Origin: Burkholderiales bacterium
GTDB lineage: Bacteria > Pseudomonadota > Gammaproteobacteria > Burkholderiales > Casimicrobiaceae
Direction: 5' to 3'
Assembly (NCBI GenBank): GCA_905339295.1
Contig: CAJPFI010000026.1
Coordinates: forward strand, 1 to 64,000
Length of the DNA: 64,000 nt
Positions 44,590-54,455 of the stretch are shown here, one piece after another. Each line of letters opens with the position of its first letter. The stretch's first letter is position 1. The position numbers and the translations under genes were made by a program. The notes beneath the pieces were generated by a model. It saw only the letters and a list, made by a program, of their open reading frames with translations, ran no database searches and was not told the origin of the DNA.

Positions 44590-46833
44590 ATGGCCACGCC
44601 GCTCCTCGCCCACCTGAACCCGCAGCAGCTCGAGGCGGTGACGCTGCCGCACGACTCGGCGCTCGTGCTCGCGGGCGCCGGCAGCGGCAAGACGCGCGTG
44701 CTCACCACCCGCATCGCCTGGCTGCTCGCGACCGGCCAGGCGTCGCCGCTGTCGGTGCTCGCGGTCACCTTCACCAACAAGGCGGCGCGCGAGATGCTGC
44801 TGCGCCTGTCGACGCTCACGCCGATGAGCGTGCGCGGCATGTGGATCGGGACCTTCCACGGACTGTGCAACCGCATGCTCCGCGCGCACCACCGCGACGC
44901 GAACCTGCCCCAGCTGTTCCAGATCCTCGACACGGCCGACCAGCTCTCGCTGATCAAGCGCATGTACAAGGCGCACGGCCTCGACGACGACCGCTTCCCG
45001 CCGAAGCAGCTCGCGTGGTTCATCGCCGCCGCGAAGGAAGGGGGGCTGCGGCCGCCCGCGGTCGAGGCGGGCGACGAGTTCGCCCGGCGGCAGGTCGAGC
45101 ACTACGCGCTCTACGAGGCGTTGTGCCAGCGCGAGGGCGTCGTCGACTTCGCCGAGCTGCTCCTGCGCAGCTACGAGCTGCTCGCCGGGAACGACGCGAT
45201 CCGCACCCACTACCAGCGCCGCTTCTCGCACCTGCTGGTCGACGAGTTCCAGGACACGAACCTGCTGCAGTACCGGTGGCTGCGCCTGCTCGCCGGTCCC
45301 GACGCGACGGTGTTCGCGGTGGGCGACGACGACCAGTCGATCTACGCGTTCCGCGGCGCGAACGCCGCGAACATGCAGCATTTCGAACGCGACTTCGGCT
45401 CGCCGGCCCGGCCGGTCCGGCTGATCAAGCTCGAGCAGAACTACCGGTCGCACGGTCACATCCTCGACGCGGCCAACGCGCTCATCCGCCACAACCGCGC
45501 GAGGCTCGGCAAGGACCTCTGGACGAGCGAGGGGAAGGGCGAGCCGGTGCGCGCGTTCGCCGCGCCCTCGGACCTCGACGAGGCGGCGTTCATCGTCGAT
45601 GTCGTGAAGGGACAGGCCGACGAGGGCGTGCCGCTGTCGGACATCGCGCTCCTCTACCGGTCGAACGCGCAGTCGCGCGTGCTCGAACACGCGCTGTTCA
45701 ACGCCGGCCTGCCCTACCGCGTCTACGGCGGGATGCGCTTCTTCGAGCGGGCCGAGGTGAAGCACGCGCTCGCCTACCTGCGGCTGGTCGCTTCGCCCGA
45801 CGACGACGGCGCGCTGCTGCGCGTCGTGAATTTCCCCCCGCGCGGCATCGGCGCGCGCTCGATCGAGCAGCTGCAGGACGTCGCGCGCGGACGCGGAACG
45901 AGCCTGTGGCAGGCGGCGGCGAGCGGCGCGGTCGGCGGCCGGGCGGGATCGAGCCTCGCGGCGTTCGTCGGCCTGGTCGGGAAGCTTCGCCGCGAGACGC
46001 TCGCGCTGCCGCTGCCCGAGGCCGTCGGGCACGTGATCGAGGGATCGGGACTGAAGGTGCACTACCAGGCGGAGAAGGACGGCGACGAACGCGTCGGCAA
46101 CCTGGAGGAGCTCGTCAACGCGGCGCAGGGATTCGTGCGCGAGGCGGACATCGCGAGCGACGCGCCGATGCTCTCCGACCGCGTCGACGCGGACCTGCCG
46201 GTGCCGGGCGACGGGCCGAACGAGGGCGCGACCGACCCGCTGACGGCGTTCCTCGCGCACGCCGCGCTCGAGGCCGGCGAAACGCAGGAGGCGGAGGGGC
46301 GGCCCGCATTGCAGCTGATGACCGTGCACTCGGCAAAGGGGCTCGAGTTCCACACGGTGTTCGTGACCGGCCTCGAGGAGGGGCTGTTCCCGCACGAGAA
46401 CAGCCTGAACGAGATGGACGGGCCCGAGGAGGAGCGGCGGCTGATGTACGTCGCGCTCACGCGCGCGCGGCGCAAGCTCTACCTCACGCACGCGCAGTCG
46501 CGCATGCTGCACGGCCAGACGCGCTACCACATCGCGAGCCGGTTCCTGGACGAGATTCCGCGCGAGCTGGTGCTGTGGCTCTCGCCCGCGCGCAGGCGCC
46601 ACGGCTCGATCGACGTCGACGAGTCGGAATGGGGCGCGATCCGCGCGGCGCCGCAGGCCACGGCCGCCGCGCCCGCGTGGCGCGTCGGGCAGAACGTGCG
46701 TCACGCGAAGTTCGGCGCCGGCGTGATCGTCGACGCGGAAGGCCGCGGCAGCGACGCGCGCGTGCAGGTGAACTTCCGCGAGTCGGGACTGAAGTGGCTC
46801 GCGCTGGAGTACGCCAAGCTCGAACCGGCCTAG
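44590..46833 (+). CDS. uvrD: UvrD/PcrA-type superfamily 1 DNA helicase
   Basis: A 747-residue 3'-5' helicase. Motifs in order: Walker A LAGAGSGKTRVL, TFTNKAAREM, Walker B LLVDEFQDTN, GDDDQSIYAFRGA, EQNYRSHG, LYRSNAQSR, MTVHSAKGLEF, VALTRARRKLYL. The C-terminal RHAKFGAGVIVDAEG segment is the Tudor-like PcrA/UvrD tail that contacts RNA polymerase. It acts in nucleotide excision and mismatch repair and in removing stalled polymerase. ATG 44590 is chosen because it gives MATPLLAHLNPQQLEAV, the usual first helix. Its stop is six bases from the SulP gene stop on the other strand. Confidence 0.93.
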   Translation: MATPLLAHLNPQQLEAVTLPHDSALVLAGAGSGKTRVLTTRIAWLLATGQASPLSVLAVTFTNKAAREMLLRLSTLTPMSVRGMWIGTFHGLCNRMLRAHHRDANLPQLFQILDTADQLSLIKRMYKAHGLDDDRFPPKQLAWFIAAAKEGGLRPPAVEAGDEFARRQVEHYALYEALCQREGVVDFAELLLRSYELLAGNDAIRTHYQRRFSHLLVDEFQDTNLLQYRWLRLLAGPDATVFAVGDDDQSIYAFRGANAANMQHFERDFGSPARPVRLIKLEQNYRSHGHILDAANALIRHNRARLGKDLWTSEGKGEPVRAFAAPSDLDEAAFIVDVVKGQADEGVPLSDIALLYRSNAQSRVLEHALFNAGLPYRVYGGMRFFERAEVKHALAYLRLVASPDDDGALLRVVNFPPRGIGARSIEQLQDVARGRGTSLWQAAASGAVGGRAGSSLAAFVGLVGKLRRETLALPLPEAVGHVIEGSGLKVHYQAEKDGDERVGNLEELVNAAQGFVREADIASDAPMLSDRVDADLPVPGDGPNEGATDPLTAFLAHAALEAGETQEAEGRPALQLMTVHSAKGLEFHTVFVTGLEEGLFPHENSLNEMDGPEEERRLMYVALTRARRKLYLTHAQSRMLHGQTRYHIASRFLDEIPRELVLWLSPARRRHGSIDVDESEWGAIRAAPQATAAAPAWRVGQNVRHAKFGAGVIVDAEGRGSDARVQVNFRESGLKWLALEYAKLEPA

Positions 46834-46839
46834 CCGCGG

Positions 46840-48588
46840 TCAGGGACGACTCTTTCGCGTCGGCGCCGCGTGCGCGCCGGCGTCGTGTCGGCCCGCCGTC
46901 TCGGACGCCAGGAAGTCGTCCACCGCCGCCGACGCCGACGGAAAGAATCGCTCGCGCGACGCGCCGTGGCCGTCGAGCATCCGGTCCATCTGCTCGCGCA
47001 GCGGCCGGTTCGCGCGCGCGAAGCGCAGGTCGATGCCGCTGAGCGCGAAATGCACGTGCAGGTCGGAGAGCACCTGCGCGGCGGTGACGTCGATCTCCCA
47101 CACCGCCTGCAGGTCGAGCACGACCAGCCGCGCCGGCGGGTCGGCGGTGCCCGCGAGCGACTTGAGCCGCTCGGCGACGTGATGCGCGTTCGCGAACACG
47201 AGCGGCGCGTAGAGCCGGTAGACGATCACGCCGGGCGGCGAGACGCCGGGCACGTCGTCGTCGAGGTCGTGGAAGCGGCCGTCGCCGGGGCTGCGTCGCA
47301 GCACGGCGTCGCGCGGCCGCGCGACCTCGACCAGCACCTCGAGGAACGCCAGCGCGACGCCGATCAGCATGCCGGGCAGCACGCCCAGCAGCAGGACGCC
47401 GACGGTGACGAGGATCGCGATCCAGAACGCGTGGCGGTCGAGCCTGCGCAGCGTGCGGATGCCGGCGACGTCGAGCAGGTTGAGCGCGGCCACGATCAGG
47501 ATCGCCGCAAGCGCGACGCGCGGCAGCCATTCGAGGAGCGGCGCGAGAAACGCGGTGAACGCGACGAGCAGCGCGAGCGTCGCGAACTGCGTGCCCTGCG
47601 TCCGCCCGCCCGCCGCGTCGGCGGTGATCGAGCGGGATCCGCTCGCGCCGACGTTGAACCCGCCGAGGAGGCCGGCGCCGACGTTCGCCGCGCCCAGCGC
47701 GCGCAGCTCGACGCCCGGGTCGACCGACTCGTCGTGCCGCTCGGCGAGCGTGCGGGCGAGGAGCACGCCTTCCGCGAACACCAGGAACGCGAGCGCGATC
47801 GCGCCGCCCGCGAGTGCGCGCACGTCCGCGAAGCTCGTGTCCGGCAGCGCCGGCGCCGGGAGCCCGGTCGCGATCCCCGAGAGCGTCTCGACGCCGCGCT
47901 CGCGCAGGCCGAGCGCGATCATCGCGGCGACCGCGACGACGCAGGCGACCAGCGGTCCCGGAACGCGGGGCCGCCATGCGCGGAGCGCGAGCAGGAGCGC
48001 GATCAGCGCGACGCCCAGCGCGAGCGTGGGCACGTGCGCGCGCGGAAGCGCGGCGGCCACGTCGATCATGCGGGGCAGGAACGTGTTGTTCGGGACCGAG
48101 ACGCCGAGGAGCGCTGCGAGCTGCGAGGCGATCAGGACGAGCGCGGCGCCGTTGGCGTAGCCGACCAGCACCGGCTGCGCCAGCACGTCGGCGACCTGCC
48201 CGATGCCCAGGCGCGCCGCGGCGACGAGGACGGCGCCGGTCATGATCGCGAGCAACGCGGCGAGCGCGGCGGCGCGCGCCGGATCCCCCGCGGCGAGCGG
48301 CGCGATGACCGCCGCGGCGAGCAGCGCGATCGTCGTGTCGGGGCCCACGATCACGCGACGCGACTGCGTGAACAGCGCGTAGAGCGCCATCGACCCGATC
48401 GCCGCGTAGAGTCCGGTCGAGGGCGCGAGGCCGACCAGTTCGGCGTAGGCGAGCACCGACGGGATCATCACGATCGCGACCGACGTGCCGGCGACCGCGT
48501 CGGCGCGCCACGCGCCGGGTGCGGGCGGCAGGACCTGCGCGAGTCCGGGCAGCCACCGCCGCCAGGCCGGGGAACCGGTGCCGCGCAT
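46840..48588 (-). CDS. SulP family sulfate/bicarbonate-type permease with STAS domain
   Basis: A 582-residue inner-membrane transporter. It starts with the SulP N-terminal motif region (ADAVAGTSVAIVMIPSVLAYAELVGLAPSTGLYA), has about 12 hydrophobic segments, and ends with a cytoplasmic STAS domain near 455-565 (VIVYRLYAPLVFANAHHV, VVLDLQAVWEIDVTA). SulP proteins move sulfate, bicarbonate or other anions; which one is not clear from sequence. The STAS Ser/Thr usual phosphosite is replaced in WEIDVTA. ATG 48588 gives a normal SulP length. It is 14 bp after the BPSS1780 gene on the same strand, so it may be co-transcribed with thrB. Confidence 0.9.
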   Translation of the reverse strand: MRGTGSPAWRRWLPGLAQVLPPAPGAWRADAVAGTSVAIVMIPSVLAYAELVGLAPSTGLYAAIGSMALYALFTQSRRVIVGPDTTIALLAAAVIAPLAAGDPARAAALAALLAIMTGAVLVAAARLGIGQVADVLAQPVLVGYANGAALVLIASQLAALLGVSVPNNTFLPRMIDVAAALPRAHVPTLALGVALIALLLALRAWRPRVPGPLVACVVAVAAMIALGLRERGVETLSGIATGLPAPALPDTSFADVRALAGGAIALAFLVFAEGVLLARTLAERHDESVDPGVELRALGAANVGAGLLGGFNVGASGSRSITADAAGGRTQGTQFATLALLVAFTAFLAPLLEWLPRVALAAILIVAALNLLDVAGIRTLRRLDRHAFWIAILVTVGVLLLGVLPGMLIGVALAFLEVLVEVARPRDAVLRRSPGDGRFHDLDDDVPGVSPPGVIVYRLYAPLVFANAHHVAERLKSLAGTADPPARLVVLDLQAVWEIDVTAAQVLSDLHVHFALSGIDLRFARANRPLREQMDRMLDGHGASRERFFPSASAAVDDFLASETAGRHDAGAHAAPTRKSRP

Positions 48589-48602
48589 CGCGTGGCGGCC
48601 GG

Positions 48603-49466
48603 TCAGCGGCCGGCCGGCGACCGCCCCGGCGTGAGCGGGGCGAGCGTCTCGCCGGCGTGGAACACGTCGCGGTAGCTCACGTAGTCCGAGACGTGCAGCG
48701 TCGCGGCGAAGAAGAAGACGTAGGGCAGCAGCAGCACGAAGCCGAACGTGGCGGCGATCGACGGCGGCAGCAGGAACGTGACGAGCGCGAGAGCGGTGCC
48801 CGGCACGAGTCCGCCCAGGACGAACACGGCGAGCGCGTACGTCGCGATCGGCCTCCAGTTCGCGATGGCGGCGCGCAGCGAGTGCGCGAGCGCGCCGGTC
48901 GCCGGCAGGTCCTGGAACACGACGAGGCCCGGCGCGAACCAGAGCGCCGCGAGCGTCGGCAGCGCGACGAGGATCGCGAACAGCATCGCGAACTGCGTCC
49001 GGGGATCGCGCAGCGTGGCGTTCAGCGTCGCGCTCCACGCTTCGCGCTCCTCGGCGGAGGCAGGCGCGGGCGCGGTCAGCGTGTCGAGCAGCTTGCCGCC
49101 GTCGACCAGGGCGGTCGACAGCACGGCGATCGTGATGCCGCCGACGAACACGACGCCCAGCACGAGGAGCGCGACGAGGTTCGAGCGGAAGCCCTGGAAC
49201 AGGTCGGGCACGCGCGGCGTGCCGCCGCGCTCCTGCGTCCACGCGGCGGCGAGGAAGCCGACCGCGAACACCGGCTTGATCAGCGGCACCGCGAGCGGGC
49301 CCACCAGCGGGAACAGGTCGACCATCATCATCACGAAATAGTAGGTTCCGAGCAGGAACAGCCACGGCATGCGCGCGCGCGAGAACAGCGCCCACGCGTC
49401 CCTGAGCCACGCGACGCCCTTGCGGGCGGCATGGATCGTGTACACGACGTCGCGCGGCGCGCCCAT
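48603..49466 (-). CDS. BPSS1780 family membrane protein
   Basis: A 287-residue polytopic membrane protein of unknown function. It starts RDVVYTIHAARKGVAWLRDAW and has about six hydrophobic segments, e.g. LFLLGTYYFVMMMVDLFPLV, LVLGVVFVGGITIAVL and TFGFVLLLPYVFFFAATLH. The pattern of a short amphipathic start, the sequence DLFQGFRSNL after two segments, and its place next to thrB match the BPSS1780 family of Burkholderiales. ATG 49466 is 10 bp after thrB, and the longer frame overlaps thrB. A second protein of the same type is at 55423-56250, so this strain has at least two paralogues. Confidence 0.8.
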   Translation of the reverse strand: MGAPRDVVYTIHAARKGVAWLRDAWALFSRARMPWLFLLGTYYFVMMMVDLFPLVGPLAVPLIKPVFAVGFLAAAWTQERGGTPRVPDLFQGFRSNLVALLVLGVVFVGGITIAVLSTALVDGGKLLDTLTAPAPASAEEREAWSATLNATLRDPRTQFAMLFAILVALPTLAALWFAPGLVVFQDLPATGALAHSLRAAIANWRPIATYALAVFVLGGLVPGTALALVTFLLPPSIAATFGFVLLLPYVFFFAATLHVSDYVSYRDVFHAGETLAPLTPGRSPAGR

Positions 49467-49476
49467 GGCTGCGCCC

Positions 49477-50430
49477 TCAGGCTGCGCGGGCGTCGGGCAG
49501 CCGCGGCATCGCGGCGACGCGGCGCGCGAGGACGCGCTCGAAGACCTCGGGATCGTGCGCGTGCACGAGGTCGCCGGGACGCGGCAGGTGCAGGTCGTAG
49601 AGGCGCGACAGCCAGAAGCGCAGCGCCGCGGCGCGCAGCAGCGTCGGCCACTGCTCGCGCTCCTCGGCAGCCAGCGGGCGCACGCGCTGGTAGCCGTCGA
49701 CGAACGCCGACGTGCGCGCATCGTCCAGTTCGCCGTCGGCGACGCTGCACCAGTCGTTCACCGCGATCGCGAGGTCGTAGGCGAGGAAGTCGGTCGCGGC
49801 GAACCCGAAGTCGATGATGCCGGCCACGCGTTCGCCGGCGAACAGCACGTTGTCGCGGAACAGGTCGCCGTGGATCGCCGCCTTCGGCAGGCGCATCCGG
49901 TTCGCGCCGGCCTGGAAACGGAGCTCCGCGGCGAGCAGCCCGGCCTGCTCCGCCGACAGGTACGGCCGCACCGCGCGCGCGGCCTGCCGCCACCATGCCG
50001 GCCCGCGGCGGTTGGCGAGGCGCCCTCGGTAGTGCTGCGCCGCCAGGTGCAGGCGCGCGAATGCCTCGCCCACCGCCGCGCAGTGGCCCGCGTCGGGCGA
50101 GAGGCGTGGCGCGCCGTCGATGCGCTCGACGAGGCTCGCGGGCTTGCCGCACAGCATCGAGAAGAGCGCGCCGGTGCGGTCGGGTGCGGGCGCCGGCACG
50201 GCGACACCCGACTTCGCGAGGTGCGCCATCAGGTTCAGGTAGAACGGCAGCTCGTCGGCGGGCAGGCGCTCGTAGAGCGTGAGCACGTATCGCCCGCGCT
50301 CGGTCGTCACGAAGTAGTTCGTGTTCTCGATGCCGGCCTTGATCGGCTCGAACGCGGCGAGGCCGCCCAGCGCGTAGCGCGCGAGCCAGGCGTCGAGTTC
50401 CTCGGCCGAGACGGTCGTGTAGACGGACAT
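49477..50430 (-). CDS. thrB: Homoserine kinase (APH-fold ThrB)
   Basis: Phosphorylates homoserine in threonine synthesis. The 317-residue product belongs to the aminoglycoside-phosphotransferase-like ThrB group found in many proteobacteria, unlike the GHMP form of E. coli: it has GIENTNYFVTTERGRYVLTLYE near the ATP site, the catalytic IHGDLFRDNVLF, and GIIDFGFA. ATG 50430 (SVYTTVSAEELDAWL) fits the family start. It precedes the BPSS1780 gene by 10 bp and follows DUF2782 at 67 bp, a conserved betaproteobacterial order. No attenuator-like leader was seen. Confidence 0.92.
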   Translation of the reverse strand: MSVYTTVSAEELDAWLARYALGGLAAFEPIKAGIENTNYFVTTERGRYVLTLYERLPADELPFYLNLMAHLAKSGVAVPAPAPDRTGALFSMLCGKPASLVERIDGAPRLSPDAGHCAAVGEAFARLHLAAQHYRGRLANRRGPAWWRQAARAVRPYLSAEQAGLLAAELRFQAGANRMRLPKAAIHGDLFRDNVLFAGERVAGIIDFGFAATDFLAYDLAIAVNDWCSVADGELDDARTSAFVDGYQRVRPLAAEEREQWPTLLRAAALRFWLSRLYDLHLPRPGDLVHAHDPEVFERVLARRVAAMPRLPDARAA

Positions 50431-50496
50431 GCCGGGCAAAGCCCGCCGCCGCGGCGGCGGCGCGCTCGTCGATTCAGTCGCGAAGGGGCCGCTCGC

Positions 50497-50874
50497 TCAC
50501 CACGAGAACAGGACCCACGCCGGCACCTTGAGCGACGGATCGAGGCTGTCGCGGCGCAGGTAGGTCTGGCCGCCGCCGTCCGGGATCAGGTAGTAGGGCC
50601 GGCCGTGGCGCGGCGTCACCTTGATGAACTTGAGCTCGCCGCCGATGCGCACCTGCTCGTGCGTCTCGCCCTCCTGGCGGACGATCGTGACCTGCGGCTC
50701 GAGGCTGGGATCCGACGCGCCGAACGGCGCCTGCGGGGCGGGCGCCACGCCGGGGCCGGGCGGCGGCGGAGGCGGGGGCGGAGCCTGGGCGAACGCGACC
50801 GTGCCCAGCGCCATCGCGATCGCGGCGACGATGGCGGCAATCGGCCGCAGGGCAGAGTGGCGCGTGGGGAACAC
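50497..50874 (-). CDS. DUF2782 exported protein
   Basis: A 125-residue protein with a signal peptide (IAAIVAAIAMALGTVAFAQ), a run of nine prolines, and a compact C-terminal half with VTIVRQEGETHEQVRIGGEL, FIKVTPRHGRPYYLIPD and TYLRRDSLDPSLKVPAW. This matches DUF2782, a small family of unknown function found between polA and thrB in betaproteobacteria. It likely lies in the periplasm. A hydrophobic start and the conserved tail make it a real gene. Confidence 0.87.
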   Translation of the reverse strand: MFPTRHSALRPIAAIVAAIAMALGTVAFAQAPPPPPPPPGPGVAPAPQAPFGASDPSLEPQVTIVRQEGETHEQVRIGGELKFIKVTPRHGRPYYLIPDGGGQTYLRRDSLDPSLKVPAWVLFSW

Positions 50875-50948
50875 CTGGCAATTCTAGCATTGCGGCCCGC
50901 GCGCGACCTCGGCCCCGTCGCGTCCGCGCCGGCAGCGTTTCCGGGTCG

Positions 50949-51677
50949 CTACAGGTTGAGCATTCGCTGCCGCTCCTCCTGCGTCGGCTGGAAGCCGCGG
51001 CCCTCGTAGAAGCGGAAGATCGCCTCGACCACCGCGTCGGGGTCGTCGATCATCTGCACCAACTCGATGTCGCTCGCGCCGATCATTCGCTCGCCGACCA
51101 GCTTCTCGCGCATCCAGTCGACGAGTCCGCGCCAGAACGGCGAGCCGACCAGGATGATCGGGATGCGGCGGCTCTTGCCGGTCTGCACCAGCGTGAGGCA
51201 CTCGGACAGCTCGTCGAGCGTGCCGAATCCTCCCGGCAGGACGACGTAAGCCGACGCGAAGCGCACGAACATCATCTTGCGCGAGAAGAAGTACAGGAAG
51301 TCGATCGGGATGTCCTGGAAGCTCCGGTCGCCTTTCTCGTGCTGCAGCGCGATGTTGAGGCCGATCGACGGCGCGAGCCCCGCGTGCGCGCCCTTGTTCG
51401 CGGCCTCCATCAGTCCGGGACCGCCACCGGAAATGACCGAGAAGCCCGCGTCGGAGAGCTTGCGCGCGATCGTGCGCGAGGCTTCGTAGTACTCGTGGCC
51501 CTCGCCGACGCGCGCGCTGCCGAACATCGACACCGCGGGCCGGATGCCCCGCATCCGCTCGGCCGCGGTCACGAACTCTGCCATAATGGCCAGCACCCGC
51601 CACGCTTCCTGGCCGTTCGACGAATACATCGCCTGCGGGTCGATCACTCCCGGGATCTTCGGCGTCGTCTGTCGCAT
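50949..51677 (-). CDS. LOG-family (TIGR00730) Rossmann-fold protein
   Basis: A 242-residue member of the LOG/lysine-decarboxylase-like family, with phosphate-binding ISGGGPGLMEAANKGA and the diagnostic PGGFGTLDE. Homologues cleave cytokinin-type nucleoside monophosphates, releasing ribose phosphate, or act on other purine nucleotides; the bacterial role is not settled. ATG 51677 is the family-length start (KIPGVIDPQAMYSSNGQEAW), and its start codon overlaps the divergent polA start in the bases CATG. A shorter start at Met 17 (51629) is possible. Next gene downstream is DUF2782. Confidence 0.9.
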   Translation of the reverse strand: MRQTTPKIPGVIDPQAMYSSNGQEAWRVLAIMAEFVTAAERMRGIRPAVSMFGSARVGEGHEYYEASRTIARKLSDAGFSVISGGGPGLMEAANKGAHAGLAPSIGLNIALQHEKGDRSFQDIPIDFLYFFSRKMMFVRFASAYVVLPGGFGTLDELSECLTLVQTGKSRRIPIILVGSPFWRGLVDWMREKLVGERMIGASDIELVQMIDDPDAVVEAIFRFYEGRGFQPTQEERQRMLNL

Positions 51678-54441
51678 GCCCTCGCTCGTCCTCGTCGACG
51701 GTTCGTCGTACCTCTACCGCGCGTTCCACGCGCTGCCCGACCTCCGCACGCGCGCCGGAGAGCCGACCGGCGCGCTGCGCGGCGTGCTGTCGATGTTGCG
51801 CCGACTCGTCGAGGACGGCAAGCCGGACTACTTCGCCGTCGTGTTCGACGCACCCGGCAAGACGTTCCGCGACGCGATCTATCCCGAGTACAAGGCCAAC
51901 CGCCCGCCGATGCCCGACGACCTCGTCGCGCAGATCGAGCCGCTGCACGCGCTCGTGCGCGCGCACGGCTGGCCGCTCCTGATGGTCGAGGGCGTCGAGG
52001 CGGACGACGTGATCGGCACGCTCGCGAAGCGCGCGCGCAAGCTCGGCATCGACACGACGATCTCGTCGTCGGACAAGGATCTCACGCAGCTGGTCGAGCC
52101 GGGCATCACGATGGTCAACACGATGAGCAACGAGACGTTCGACGAGGCGGGCGTGCTCGCGAAGTTCGGCGTGCGCGCCGACCAGGTGCTCGACCTGCTC
52201 ACGCTCACGGGCGACGCGGTCGACAACGTCCCCGGCGTCGACAAGGTGGGGCCGAAGACCGCGGCGAAGTGGCTCGGCCAGTACGGCTCGCTCGACAGCG
52301 TCGTCGCGCACGCGCAGGAGATCGGCGGCAAGGTCGGCGAGAACCTGCGCGCCGCGCTCGACTGGCTTCCGCGCGGGCGCGAGCTGCTCACCGTCAGGAC
52401 CGACTGCGAGCTGCCGGTGGGACCGCGCGACCTCGCCATCGGCGCGCCGGACGGCGAGGCGCTGAAGTCGCTGTACGAGCGCTACGGCTTCAGGAGCTGG
52501 CTGCGCGATGCCGCCGGCGGGCCGTCGGGCGTTCCCGCGGACGCGGCCGGTGCGATCGCCACGCGCGCGGCGAAGGAGGAGACGCGCCGCTTCGGGCCGG
52601 AGCACGGCACGCACGTCGCGAAGGGCAAGCCCGCCGACCTCGCGTACGAGTGCGTGCTCGACGAGGAGGCGTTCGCGCGCTGGACGAAGGCGATCGGGAA
52701 GGCGGCACTGGTCGCGTTCGACACCGAGACGACGAGCCTCGACCCGATGGCGGCCGAGATCGTCGGACTGTCGTTCGCGATCGCGCCCGGCGAGGCATGC
52801 TACATCCCGGTCGCGCATCGCTACGCAGGCGCGCCGGACCAGCTTTCGCGCGACCATGTCCTCGACGCGCTGCGCGCGTGGTTCGCCGACCCGGGCCGAC
52901 CCAAGCTCGGGCAGAACGTCAAGTACGACGAGCATGCGCTCGCGAACCACGGCGTCGCGCTCGCGGGCGTCGCGCACGACACGCTGCTCGAGTCCTACGT
53001 GCTCGAGGCGCACAGGCCGCACGACATGGACAGCCTCGCGTGGCGTCACCTCGACTGGAAGACGATCGCGTACGGCGAGGTGGCCGGCAAGGGCGCCTCG
53101 CACATCGGATTCGACCAGGTCCAGGTCGACAGGGCCACCGAGTACTCGGCCGAGGACGCCGACGTCACGCTGCGCCTGCACCACGCGATGTTCCCGTCGG
53201 TTGCGGCCGACGCGAAGCTGCTCCACGTCTACGAGGCGCTCGAACTGCCGGTGCGCGAGGTGCTGTTCGGGATGGAGCGCGCGGGCGTGCTGATCGACGC
53301 CGATCTCCTGCGCGCGCACAGCCGCGCGCTGGGCGAGCGCGTCGTCGCGCTCGAGCAGCAGGCCTACGCGCTCGCCGGCGGCCCGTTCAACCTCGCCTCG
53401 CCGAAGCAGCTGGGCGAAGTCCTTTTCGAGCGCATGGGGCTCCCGGCCGCGAAGAAGACGGCGACCGGGCAGGCGTCGACCGACGAGGACGTGCTCGAGG
53501 CGCTCGCCGCCGACTATCCGCTTCCGAAGCTGCTGCTCGAGCACCGCGCGCTCGCGAAGCTCAAGTCCACCTACACCGACAAGCTGCCGCAGATGGTGAA
53601 CCCGCGCACCGGGCGCGTCCACACGACGTACTCGCAGGCGACGGCCGTGACCGGGCGGCTCGCGTCGTCCGACCCGAACCTGCAGAACATCCCGGTGCGC
53701 ACCGAGGAAGGGCGCCGCATCCGCGAGGCGTTCGTCGCGCCGAAGGGCCGCGTGCTCGTGTCGGCGGACTATTCGCAGATCGAGCTGCGCATCATGGCCC
53801 ACCTGTCCGGCGATCAGGCGCTCGTGCGCGCGTTCCACGCCGGCGAGGACATCCATCGCGCGACGGCGGCCGAGATCTTCGGCGTCAAGCCCGCGGAAGT
53901 CAGCGCCGACCAGCGCCGCTACATCAAGGCGGTGAACTTCGGCCTGATCTACGGCATGGGCGCGTTCGGCCTCGCGCAGCAGCTCGGCATCGAGCGGGGC
54001 GCCGCGCAGCAGTTCATCGACAAGTACTTCCAGCGCTATCCGGGCGTGGCCGAGTACATGCAGAAGACGCGCGAGCAGGCGCGCGGGCAGGGCTACGTCG
54101 AGACGGTGTTCGGGCGCCGACTCTGGCTCACCGACATCAAGGCGGCCGGCGGTCCGCGGCGCGCGGCCGCCGAGCGGCAGGCGATCAACGCGCCGATGCA
54201 GGGCACGGCGGCCGACCTCGTCAAGCTCGCGATGATCGCGGTGGCGGACTGGATCGGCCGCGAGCGGCTCGGCACGACGATGATCCTGCAGGTCCACGAC
54301 GAGCTGGTGCTGGAGGTGCCCGACGGGGAGCTCGAGCGCGTGAAGCGCGAGCTGCCGCCGCTGATGACCGGCGTGGCGAAGCTGTCGGTGCCGCTCGTCG
54401 TCGACGTGGGCGCCGGGCCGAACTGGGAACGCGCGCACTGA
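51676..54441 (+). CDS. polA: DNA polymerase I
   Basis: A 921-residue Pol I with all three parts: 5' nuclease (LVLVDGSSYLYRAFHALP, SSSDKDLTQLV, GDAVDNVPGV), a 3'-5' exonuclease with intact acidic residues (FDTETTSLDPMA, YDEHALANHG), and the polymerase with motif A DYSQIELRIMAHLSGD, motif B RRYIKAVNFGLIYGM and motif C QVHDELVLEV. It fills gaps and removes RNA primers. ATG 51676 is fixed by the start of the nuclease fold at residue 2. The reverse start codon of the LOG gene shares the same bases. A weak -10, CATAAT at 51582-51587, lies within the LOG gene. Confidence 0.97.
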   Translation: MPSLVLVDGSSYLYRAFHALPDLRTRAGEPTGALRGVLSMLRRLVEDGKPDYFAVVFDAPGKTFRDAIYPEYKANRPPMPDDLVAQIEPLHALVRAHGWPLLMVEGVEADDVIGTLAKRARKLGIDTTISSSDKDLTQLVEPGITMVNTMSNETFDEAGVLAKFGVRADQVLDLLTLTGDAVDNVPGVDKVGPKTAAKWLGQYGSLDSVVAHAQEIGGKVGENLRAALDWLPRGRELLTVRTDCELPVGPRDLAIGAPDGEALKSLYERYGFRSWLRDAAGGPSGVPADAAGAIATRAAKEETRRFGPEHGTHVAKGKPADLAYECVLDEEAFARWTKAIGKAALVAFDTETTSLDPMAAEIVGLSFAIAPGEACYIPVAHRYAGAPDQLSRDHVLDALRAWFADPGRPKLGQNVKYDEHALANHGVALAGVAHDTLLESYVLEAHRPHDMDSLAWRHLDWKTIAYGEVAGKGASHIGFDQVQVDRATEYSAEDADVTLRLHHAMFPSVAADAKLLHVYEALELPVREVLFGMERAGVLIDADLLRAHSRALGERVVALEQQAYALAGGPFNLASPKQLGEVLFERMGLPAAKKTATGQASTDEDVLEALAADYPLPKLLLEHRALAKLKSTYTDKLPQMVNPRTGRVHTTYSQATAVTGRLASSDPNLQNIPVRTEEGRRIREAFVAPKGRVLVSADYSQIELRIMAHLSGDQALVRAFHAGEDIHRATAAEIFGVKPAEVSADQRRYIKAVNFGLIYGMGAFGLAQQLGIERGAAQQFIDKYFQRYPGVAEYMQKTREQARGQGYVETVFGRRLWLTDIKAAGGPRRAAAERQAINAPMQGTAADLVKLAMIAVADWIGRERLGTTMILQVHDELVLEVPDGELERVKRELPPLMTGVAKLSVPLVVDVGAGPNWERAH

Positions 54442-54455
54442 CCGGGAGGCGCACG

